DNA from: a bacterium
GTDB taxonomy: Bacteria; Patescibacteriota; Minisyncoccia; Minisyncoccales; JAGLPU01
DNA length: 6,499 nucleotides
Direction of reading: 5' to 3'
Assembly (NCBI GenBank): GCA_030594935.1
Contig: JAUVEE010000036.1
Location: 1 to 6,499, forward strand
Part shown: piece by piece, positions 1 to 5,441 of the stretch
Numbering within the stretch: position 1 is the stretch's first letter
How the letters are laid out: each line of letters opens with the position of its first letter
Position numbers and translations under genes: made by a program
The notes under the pieces: generated by a model
The model's database searches: none
Told to the model about the DNA's origin: nothing
What the model saw: the letters and a program-made list of their open reading frames with translations, nothing else

Positions 1-29
1 AGTTTTACACTTTTTATTTTTCTTTCCTG

Positions 30-59
30 TGTTAAAATAAAAAAAGATAATATTAAAAT
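30..59 (+). promoter_or_regulatory. Candidate promoter -10 elements upstream of the beta-propeller gene
   Basis: A TAAAAT hexamer at 33-38 is preceded by TG at 30-31, giving an extended -10 (TGnTAAAAT). A second TAAAAT lies at 54-59. A TTTACA at 4-9 resembles a -35 box, but its spacing to the first hexamer (about 23 bp) is too long, so the extended -10 would have to act without a good -35. The region is so AT-rich that such matches arise easily by chance. The upstream gene is not in the window, so transcription could also enter from outside. Confidence 0.25.
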
Positions 60-71
60 AATTTAATTTAC

Positions 72-134
72 TCGGTGAAATGATTTACAGAACAGTTAAA
101 TGATTTATTCATGATGCTGGAGTTATTTCACCGG
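72..134 (+). promoter_or_regulatory. Inverted repeat / potential 5' leader hairpin just before the first gene
   Basis: CGGTGAAAT at 73-81 is perfectly complementary to ATTTCACCG at 125-133. In RNA the stem can extend outward by one G-U pair (72/134) and inward through 82-86 with 120-124, using alternating wobble and A-U pairs. This gives about 15 pairs around a 33-nt loop. The 3' arm covers the first two bases of the only weak ribosome-binding candidate (GGA at 133-135, 7 nt before the ATG at 143), so folding could limit translation of the downstream gene. It could instead be a DNA operator. No known riboswitch class is recognised. Confidence 0.4.
75..107 (+). repeat. 10-bp direct repeat with 20-bp period
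   Basis: AAATGATTTA occurs at 78-87 and again at 98-107. The match extends on the left to GT-n-AAATGATTTA (75-87 and 95-107). The period is exactly 20 bp, about two helical turns, which suits a regulator binding two half-sites on one face of the DNA. The first copy overlaps the 5' arm of the leader hairpin. A chance repeat in AT-rich DNA is the main alternative. Confidence 0.35.
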
Positions 135-146
135 AAAAAAACATGA
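80..146 (+). other. Chain of three tiny upstream ORFs linked by ATGA overlaps
   Basis: Three short reading frames run head to tail: 80-103 (MIYRTVK), 100-114 (MIYS) and 111-146 (MMLELFHRKKT). Each ends in a TGA that overlaps the ATG of the next as ATGA. The last stop (144-146) overlaps the start codon of the beta-propeller gene at 143 in the same way. Ribosomes could in principle be handed from one to the next. None has a convincing Shine-Dalgarno site, and the two similar peptides arise simply from the direct repeat, so this is an observation and not a claim that the peptides are made. Confidence 0.2.
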
Positions 147-2137
147 ATCTCAAAATTACCTCAAGTCTGGGAATAGCCATTGTTATAGCCGCTTTTATAA
201 TCGGTTTTTCCCTTATGGTCATAGCAACGGAAAAATCCGAAGACGATTTAGCCCGGATTTTTTCCGACATTCTTTCTTATTTGAATATTTCCAAAGACAC
301 TTCGCTGGTTGACGTGGAAAATATTGTCCAGTTTACTTCCGAAGAAGACTTCAAAGCCTATTTAGCGGAAGCAGCCAGTGATGAGTATTTTGGTTACAGC
401 GCTTTGGGAGGCGCAACCATAGACAGTGAGATGGCTTGGGAATCAACCGGTGATACGTCTGCGCCCAAAGATCTAAACGGAGGCGGCGGAGGGGTAGAAA
501 GAGTTTCCGACACCAATGTGCAGGTGCTGGGAATAGATGAACCCGACATTGTTAAAACCGATGGCCAAAATCTTTATTTTTCTCCGGGACATAATTGGGG
601 CTATCGAGACTACTGGAGAATGCCCAGGCCTCAGTCAAAAATAAAGGTTGTTAATGCTTTTCCGCCGGCAGATTTGGCTTCGCTGTCCGAAATTGACGGT
701 GCCGGAGATTTGTTTCTAGCAGAAGATGTTCTAGTGGTCTTTTCCGGCCAGAATATTTACGGCTACGATGTTTCCGAGCCTAAAAATCCGGAAAAGAAAT
801 GGACGATAAAATTGGAAAACAACAACTCTTTGGTTGAAGCGCGCCTTTATGACAATAAGATATACTTGGTCACCAAACAGAGCATTGACACTTACCATCC
901 TTGTCCGATCAAAGCCTTGACTGTCGGAGATGCGGCGGTGAATATCAGCTGCGGGGAAATTTATCATCCAATCAATCCTGTTCCCACGGATGTTACTTTC
1001 ACTGCCATGGTGCTGAATTCCGGTTCAGGCAAGGTTGAGAAAAAGACTTCTTTTGTCGGTTCTTCCGGCTCCTCTTTGGTCTATATGTCAGAACAAGGAA
1101 TTTACGTGACTTATTCCTATAACAACAGCTTTATTGATTTTTTCGCCGGATTCCTCAAAGAAGCCGCTTCGGATCTGTTCCCGCAATACTTGGTTGAAAA
1201 GATGGAGAAGCTGAAAAGCTATGATATCAGTGAAGCGGCCAAGATGACCGAATTTGTGATTATCATGGAAAGATACCAGAATTCTCTGGACGATGACGAG
1301 AGAATGAGAATAAAAAATGAAACGGAAAACAGAATGGCCGATTATCACAAGAAGCATCGCCGCGAACTGGAGAGAACCGGCATTGTGAAAATGGGATTAA
1401 AGAATTTGACGATCCAAGCCAGCGGCAGCGTGCCGGGCAATCCTTTGAACCAATTTGCCCTGGATGAATACAATAATGATTTAAGGATAGCAACCACTAT
1501 CGGGGAAAGGTGGAATTTCTTTAGTCCCGGTAGAGAAAGCGCCAATGATGTTTATGTTCTTGACAGCGATTTGCAGCTTCAGGGTTATGTTCAGGACCTT
1601 GGTTTGGGAGAAAGGATTTATTCGGTCAGATTTTTGGGAGAAATGGGTTACGTGGTTACTTACCGCGAGATAGACCCTTTCTATGTTCTGGATCTATCTG
1701 ACCCTAAAAATCCGGAAGTTAAGGGTGAATTAAAGATTCCCGGTTATTCTTCTTATCTCCATCCGCTGGTCAAAGACAGAATTTTAGGCGTTGGCAGAGA
1801 AGGCTGGAAAGTAAAGCTTTCTCTCTTTGATGTTTCCAATCCCAGCGATCCCAAAGAGATTGCCAAGTATAATCTAGACGAGTCTTACTCTGATGTTTTA
1901 TCCACTCATCACGCTTTTCTCCAGGACAGCAAGCATAATATTTTCTTTATGCCGGGAAGCAAAGGAGGCTATATTTTCTCTTATCAGAACGATAAATTGT
2001 CTTTAGCCAAGGCTATCAGCCAGAGAGGAGTCAGAAGAGCGGTTTATATCAACGATTATCTGTATATTATCAGCGACAGCAAGATTAGCGTTCTTAACGA
2101 AAAAGACTGGGAAAGAATAAACGAACTGGATATTTAA
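143..2137 (+). CDS. Membrane-anchored extracytoplasmic beta-propeller protein (Beta_propel family)
   Basis: The 664-residue product has an uncleaved-looking N-terminal membrane anchor (about residues 9-28), then a short variable stretch and a glycine-rich linker (112-117). The family hallmark TNVQVLGIDEPDIVKTDG follows at 124-141. Other signatures of secreted C-terminal beta-propeller proteins distantly related to WD40 (COG4880-type) are LRIATT (447-452), DPFYVLDLSDPKNP (511-524), IPGYSSYLHPL (532-542) and SLFDVSNPSDP (560-570). A charged, probably helical segment at about 331-414 interrupts the propeller. The only two cysteines (254, 270) could form a disulfide outside the cell. The family is shared by bacteria and archaea and has no established biochemical role; ligand binding or surface scaffolding is inference. 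The ATG at 143 is chosen because it directly precedes the hydrophobic anchor and has a weak GGA 7 nt upstream. The gene ends in TAA, 46 bp before the next gene. Confidence 0.9.
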   Translation: MNLKITSSLGIAIVIAAFIIGFSLMVIATEKSEDDLARIFSDILSYLNISKDTSLVDVENIVQFTSEEDFKAYLAEAASDEYFGYSALGGATIDSEMAWESTGDTSAPKDLNGGGGGVERVSDTNVQVLGIDEPDIVKTDGQNLYFSPGHNWGYRDYWRMPRPQSKIKVVNAFPPADLASLSEIDGAGDLFLAEDVLVVFSGQNIYGYDVSEPKNPEKKWTIKLENNNSLVEARLYDNKIYLVTKQSIDTYHPCPIKALTVGDAAVNISCGEIYHPINPVPTDVTFTAMVLNSGSGKVEKKTSFVGSSGSSLVYMSEQGIYVTYSYNNSFIDFFAGFLKEAASDLFPQYLVEKMEKLKSYDISEAAKMTEFVIIMERYQNSLDDDERMRIKNETENRMADYHKKHRRELERTGIVKMGLKNLTIQASGSVPGNPLNQFALDEYNNDLRIATTIGERWNFFSPGRESANDVYVLDSDLQLQGYVQDLGLGERIYSVRFLGEMGYVVTYREIDPFYVLDLSDPKNPEVKGELKIPGYSSYLHPLVKDRILGVGREGWKVKLSLFDVSNPSDPKEIAKYNLDESYSDVLSTHHAFLQDSKHNIFFMPGSKGGYIFSYQNDKLSLAKAISQRGVRRAVYINDYLYIISDSKISVLNEKDWERINELDI

Positions 2138-2148
2138 CATTTAAAACT

Positions 2149-2172
2149 AAGGGAAGGCTCCGGCTTTCCCTT
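2149..2172 (+). terminator. Intercistronic hairpin with UCCG tetraloop, possible weak terminator
   Basis: AAGGGAAGGC (2149-2158) pairs with GCTTTCCCTT (2163-2172), giving ten pairs with one G-U wobble. The loop is UCCG closed by C-G, a UNCG-class tetraloop known for high stability. The following bases are GGAATTTTAG, with only four T residues and not directly next to the stem, so this is a poor intrinsic terminator. The stem ends immediately before GGA at 2173-2175, the likely ribosome-binding bases of the next gene (8 nt before its ATG). It may therefore attenuate transcription, protect an mRNA end or tune translation. Confidence 0.45.
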
Positions 2173-2183
2173 GGAATTTTAGT

Positions 2184-3791
2184 ATGAAAAAGATTCTTTT
2201 CACAATCCTATTTTTTCTGGCAATCCCTTTATTTGTTTTTGCCGACAGAGGAATGGTTGTTTGGCCGGCTGATATTCATTTGAGCCAGTCGGTGCAAAAC
2301 GCAATTGTGGGCTGGAACGGCGAAGATGAAGTGATAATTCTTTCTTCGGACATAAAAAGTTCGGGAAAGGCTACTGTATTGGAGATTTTTCCTCTGCCTT
2401 CCGATCCCGAGATAGAGCAGGGAGATTTTGCTTCTTTTGAAAAGCTGGTGGAGATTATGAACAGCAAGATAAGCCACATCAGAGAAGAAGGTTATGGTCA
2501 GGGAGACGCGAATAAAGCCGCTACTCCGGGAATAGAGATCACTTTTGAGAAAAAGATTGGGGCTCATGATGTTACCACTGTCAAGGTGAATGATTTGAAT
2601 GAGTTTTTGCAGTGGATAGAAGGCTTTGCAGTTGCGAAAGAATTAGGCGCTAAGGAAGTTTCTCTTGAGTTGAAAGAGGGCATAGCTGATTATTTAAAAC
2701 GAGGGATAGATTATTTTGTTTTTGATGTTGTCAGCCTGGAGGCAGAAGAGGAAGAAAGCGTTAAGCCTTTAGTCTATAAATTCAAGTCTGATTGCCTTTA
2801 TTATCCTATTTTAATCAGCGGAACTTCAGAGATTGGCGACAGCCGGGCCAGAATTAAGGTTTTCACCATTACCGAAGAGGATGTTTCCCGGGATACTCCT
2901 TTTAGCGTTTTGGAAGGTTTTGAATATTATTCAGTGGAATTAAGCCTGGAAGAGCTGACAGAGGTTAGCGCTGATGTCGCTGCTTTGTTTGATTCGCCGG
3001 TCAAAGCCAGAGTTTTTAGTTATTACGGTCCGCTTAGGGCGGCTAAAACAGATTTAATGATTTATCCGAATTCAGTCTGGCAGAGAGATTTGAGCGTGGG
3101 CAGTCAAGGAGAAGATGTTAAAAAGCTGCAAAAGGTTTTAATGAACGAAAGATTTTGGGATACAGAAGTTGAAGCCACCGGCTATTTCGGTGTGATCACC
3201 AAAGAAGCGCTGATTAAATTTCAGGAAAAATATCGCGAACAGGTTCTCCAGCCGGAAGGGCTGGAAAAAGGAACCGGATATTTTGGTTCCAGGAGCAGAG
3301 GGTTTTTAAATCAAGCCTCTTTGCCGTTGGCAAAGCAAGTTGCTAATAAATGGTCTCAAAATTTAACGATTGGAGCGAGAGGCGAAGAAGTCAAGGCTTT
3401 GCAGGAAAGATTAATGGAAGAAGGGTTGTGGCCTTCAGAAGTTGAAGCCACCGGCTATTTCGGCCCGATTACTAAACAAGCGGTGATTGGATTTCAGGAA
3501 AAATATGCTGATGAGATATTAAAACCGGTGGGACTGCAAAAAGGGACTGGTTTTGTCGGTTTTTCCACTAGGGCGTATTTAAAGGTCACTAAAACAAAAT
3601 ACTACGGGTTTGCAATCGGTTCCTGTTTAGAAAATAGCGGGTGTATTGTCAGTGGCTGTAATTCTGAGATTTGCCAAAGTAAAAATACTGAACCAATAAT
3701 GTCAATCTGCCTTAAGCCTTTACAGCCGACTCCCAAAGAGCTTGGCTACGAATGCCAATGTTCGGGAGGTGCCTGCGAATGGGTAAAATAA
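2184..3791 (+). CDS. Secreted peptidoglycan-binding protein with DUF2330-like N-terminus and C-terminal eight-cysteine cluster
   Basis: The 535-residue product begins with a clear signal peptide (MKK, hydrophobic core 4-19, likely cleavage after A20 in VFA-DR). Residues 21 to about 285 form a domain with DRGMVVWPAD, AIVGWNGEDEVIILSSD, KIGAHDVTTVKV and RGIDYFVFDVVSL. It resembles uncharacterised DUF2330-type secreted proteins of bacteria and archaea; that assignment is from memory and is moderate. Two peptidoglycan-binding (PG_binding_1-type) repeats follow at about 301-376 and 392-467, each with G-x-x-G-E-x-V-K-x-L-Q, ATGYFG, a T-K-x-A helix and FQEKY. Residues 480-531 hold exactly eight cysteines (480, 487, 492, 497, 509, 524, 526, 531), matching the style of 'eight-cysteine-cluster' tails. 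The protein probably sits in the cell wall outside the membrane. No catalytic domain is visible. It ends 14 bp before the prepilin start at 3806, or overlaps it by 13 bp if the 3779 start is used, so it is probably cotranscribed with the array. Confidence 0.88.
   Translation: MKKILFTILFFLAIPLFVFADRGMVVWPADIHLSQSVQNAIVGWNGEDEVIILSSDIKSSGKATVLEIFPLPSDPEIEQGDFASFEKLVEIMNSKISHIREEGYGQGDANKAATPGIEITFEKKIGAHDVTTVKVNDLNEFLQWIEGFAVAKELGAKEVSLELKEGIADYLKRGIDYFVFDVVSLEAEEEESVKPLVYKFKSDCLYYPILISGTSEIGDSRARIKVFTITEEDVSRDTPFSVLEGFEYYSVELSLEELTEVSADVAALFDSPVKARVFSYYGPLRAAKTDLMIYPNSVWQRDLSVGSQGEDVKKLQKVLMNERFWDTEVEATGYFGVITKEALIKFQEKYREQVLQPEGLEKGTGYFGSRSRGFLNQASLPLAKQVANKWSQNLTIGARGEEVKALQERLMEEGLWPSEVEATGYFGPITKQAVIGFQEKYADEILKPVGLQKGTGFVGFSTRAYLKVTKTKYYGFAIGSCLENSGCIVSGCNSEICQSKNTEPIMSICLKPLQPTPKELGYECQCSGGACEWVK
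3084..3584 (+). repeat. Tandem peptidoglycan-binding domain duplication (273-bp period)
   Basis: The two peptidoglycan-binding domains are an in-frame duplication with a 91-codon period: QRDLSVGSQGE at residue 299 aligns with SQNLTIGARGE at 391-401. A 28-bp stretch is identical at DNA level (3163-3190 and 3436-3463), covering the codons for EVEATGYFG. Elsewhere the copies differ at many codons. This suggests either an older duplication with local gene conversion or strong selection on this segment. Confidence 0.8.
3764..3781 (+). promoter_or_regulatory. Strong Shine-Dalgarno-like site with an alternative start for the first prepilin gene
   Basis: GGGAGG at 3764-3769 lies 9 nt before an ATG at 3779-3781 that is in frame with the first prepilin-LamG gene. 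Using it would add MGKIIFLKI before MNSKSF and overlap the previous gene by 13 bp. The ATG at 3806 has no purine-rich site upstream but matches the start of all three later paralogues. The strong site may serve the 3779 start, or may simply reflect coding for the SGGAC region of the cysteine-rich tail. Confidence 0.4.
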
Positions 3792-3805
3792 TCTTTTTAA
3801 AAATT

Positions 3806-4615
3806 ATGAACTCCAAATCTTTCACCTTAATTGAATTACTGGTGGTTATTGCCATTATTGGCGTTTTAGCCAGTATTGTTTTGGTCAGCCTGCAAGGAGC
3901 CAAAGACCAGGCTGATATTGCCAAAGCTCAAGAGTTTTCCCATACTGCCAGAGTAACCTTGGGCCTTAGTTTAATAGGCGAATGGAGGCTTGATGAAGGA
4001 GTAGGAACAGAAGCTAAGGATAGTTCAGGGAATGATAATCACGGAACCTTAAATACTTTTGCTAATCCGGCCACGCCCGGTTCCGGCTGGACAGATGAGG
4101 GAATGTTCGGCCAAGCGTTAGTGTTTGACGGAAGCGATGATTATATCGGACTTCCTTCCGGCTATATAGACACGACGGAAAGGACGTATCTTCTTTGGTT
4201 GAAAAGAGGGGTGTATAGTGGTGATAGAGCTGCAAAATTTGGAGCTATGTATTTATTTCAAAATTCTGATGGGGCTGTCTTCACAACTCATTACGATGGC
4301 GGTGATTATCCATCGAGTGGTTCTACTTCAGATACTCCGCAAGGCCGGTGGCACCATTTTGCGATAGTAAATCAGGAGATTGCCGGAACATATAATGTTA
4401 AGATATATAAAAATGGCACAAAGGAAGTTGATAGCGATTTCGCCGCCGGAAAAGTAGACAGTTTGTCCGGAACTATCGGTCAGTCAGACAACATTAACCA
4501 TTGGAGAGGGGTGATTGACGAGGTGCAAATTTATGACCGTGCTTTACCAACTACTGAAATCCAGCGGCTTTACGCCCAAGGGGCAGCTAAACATAAAATG
4601 GGTTATGAATTCTAA
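3806..4615 (+). CDS. Prepilin-type leader fused to LamG domain, array copy 1
   Basis: The 269-residue product (from 3806) begins MNSKS|FTLIELLVV, a class III prepilin leader with the conserved Glu at mature position +5 and a hydrophobic helix to about residue 28. The processing peptidase normally prefers Gly at -1; here it is Ser. A short amphipathic helix follows (QGAKDQADIAKAQEFSH). Residues 57-260 form a LamG/concanavalin A-like beta-sandwich: GEWRLDEG, DSSGNDNHGTL (72-82), ALVFDGSDDYI (104-114), RWHHFAIV (181-188), YKNGT (201-205), GVIDEVQIYDRAL (235-247) and EIQRLY (251-256). Such domains usually bind sugars or proteins; the ligand is unknown. Residues 115-232 have little similarity to the other copies. 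The C-terminus MGYEF is encoded across the start of the next gene, with an 11-bp overlap. In-frame extension to 3779 is possible (see that entry). Probably a surface pseudopilin-anchored adhesin; the function is inferred. Confidence 0.87.
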   Translation: MNSKSFTLIELLVVIAIIGVLASIVLVSLQGAKDQADIAKAQEFSHTARVTLGLSLIGEWRLDEGVGTEAKDSSGNDNHGTLNTFANPATPGSGWTDEGMFGQALVFDGSDDYIGLPSGYIDTTERTYLLWLKRGVYSGDRAAKFGAMYLFQNSDGAVFTTHYDGGDYPSSGSTSDTPQGRWHHFAIVNQEIAGTYNVKIYKNGTKEVDSDFAAGKVDSLSGTIGQSDNINHWRGVIDEVQIYDRALPTTEIQRLYAQGAAKHKMGYEF

Positions 4616-4623
4616 ATCCTTTA
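4571..4623 (+). repeat. Gene-junction repeat, copy 1 (second copy at 5397-5449)
   Basis: These 53 bases recur at 5397-5449 with only two differences (4582 G versus 5408 A; 4614 A versus 5440 G). The unit encodes the C-terminal YAQGAAKHKMGYEF of one gene, its stop codon, and the MNS[K/E]SF leader of the next gene in another frame. It is the most conserved DNA in the array and carries the whole coupling signal. The third junction, at about 6195-6245, keeps QGAA but has lost the MGYEF tail and uses a simple ATGA overlap. Confidence 0.85.
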
Positions 4624-5441
4624 CTTTAATTGAATTACTGGTGGTTATCTCTGTTATTGGACTGTTAGCCAGTATTGTTTTAGTCAGCCTGCAGGGAGCC
4701 AAAGACCAGGCTGATATTGCCAAAGCTCAAGAATTTTCCCATGCTATCAGAGTAGGCCTGGGCGCTGACTTGGTGGGCGAGTGGAGATTTGAAGATGGAG
4801 CTGGAGTTAATGCAAAAGACAGCTCCGGCAGTGATAATAATGGAACATTAACTGGTTTTGGTTTTATTGCCGGCTCTGATTGGACAGATGAAGGAATGTT
4901 TAATAAAGCCTTGGAGTTTGCTGGAGATAATGACCATGTGGATTTGGGAATGGTTCATTTTGATTATACCGGCGATATGACTTTATCAGTTTGGGTTAAA
5001 GATTTGAATAAAACTGCCAATTGGGCGAGATATTTGGATATTTTTAGCAATAGCGATATAAACGATCATATTTTTATTGGCCATCATAGCAATTCCGGCA
5101 ATATTAAAGTTGAGTATAGAATTGATGCAGTTGTTTTAGATGTAATAACTTCTATTACCGAAGATAGTTGGACGTTTATTACGGGTGTTTTAGACTATAA
5201 TGGCGGCAGTGTAACTGTGTCTTTGTATAAAAATGGGGAATATATTGGTTCTAATTCCGGCACAAAAACAGACATAACAGATTTAAGAGGATATATTGGC
5301 CGAAGCGCTTATGGCGCAGACGCCTATTTTAACGGCACCATAGATGAAGTTCAAATTTATGACAACGCCTTATCAATTACTCAGATTCAAAAGCTTTACG
5401 CCCAAGGAGCAGCTAAACATAAAATGGGTTATGAATTCTGA
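4605..5441 (+). CDS. Prepilin-type leader fused to LamG domain, array copy 2
   Basis: The 278-residue product starts MNSKS|FTLIELLVVISVIG, with the same leader, Glu+5 and amphipathic helix as copy 1. LamG landmarks are GEWRFEDG (58-65), DSSGSDNNGTL (72-82), WTDEGMFNKALEF (93-105), MTLSVWVKD (125-133), SWTFITGVLDYNGGSV (188-203), YKNGEYIG (208-215) and GTIDEVQIYDNAL (244-256). Residues 112-241 are unlike copies 1 and 3, and this core is visibly AT-rich. The ATG at 4605 is chosen because it gives the canonical leader; the frame stays open upstream, but that would place 30 unrelated residues before the leader. The start overlaps the previous gene by 11 bp and no ribosome-binding site lies within normal distance (nearest AAGGGG is about 21 nt upstream), so translation is probably coupled. 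It ends in TGA where copy 1 has TAA. There are no cysteines. Confidence 0.88.
   Translation: MNSKSFTLIELLVVISVIGLLASIVLVSLQGAKDQADIAKAQEFSHAIRVGLGADLVGEWRFEDGAGVNAKDSSGSDNNGTLTGFGFIAGSDWTDEGMFNKALEFAGDNDHVDLGMVHFDYTGDMTLSVWVKDLNKTANWARYLDIFSNSDINDHIFIGHHSNSGNIKVEYRIDAVVLDVITSITEDSWTFITGVLDYNGGSVTVSLYKNGEYIGSNSGTKTDITDLRGYIGRSAYGADAYFNGTIDEVQIYDNALSITQIQKLYAQGAAKHKMGYEF

Noticed and set aside
731..2567. Several minus-strand open frames of 66-112 codons inside the two first genes
   Set aside because: They lie opposite strongly recognisable coding regions, have no family motifs and no start signals, and are shadows of the + strand genes.
2184..3791. Peptidoglycan hydrolase or L,D-transpeptidase
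   Set aside because: Peptidoglycan-binding repeats often accompany such enzymes, but no YkuD, amidase, lysozyme or peptidase motif is visible in the remaining sequence.
4515..4604. N-terminal extension of array copy 2 (and the like at 5344-5430 and 3752-3805)
   Set aside because: The extensions simply read the end of the preceding gene in another frame and would place 18-30 unrelated residues before the canonical prepilin leader. Only the 3779 start keeps some support because of its ribosome-binding site.
3806..4615. Classification as major type IV pilin or type II secretion pseudopilin GspG/H
   Set aside because: Only the leader and helix match; the remaining roughly 200 residues are a LamG-like beta-sandwich without pilin C-terminal disulfide or GspG calcium-site features.
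5439..5441. UGA recoded as glycine, as in Gracilibacteria/Absconditabacteria
   Set aside because: The paralogous position is TAA, reading on soon meets further stops, and the next gene's start overlaps it; TGA also ends copy 3 at the ATGA junction.
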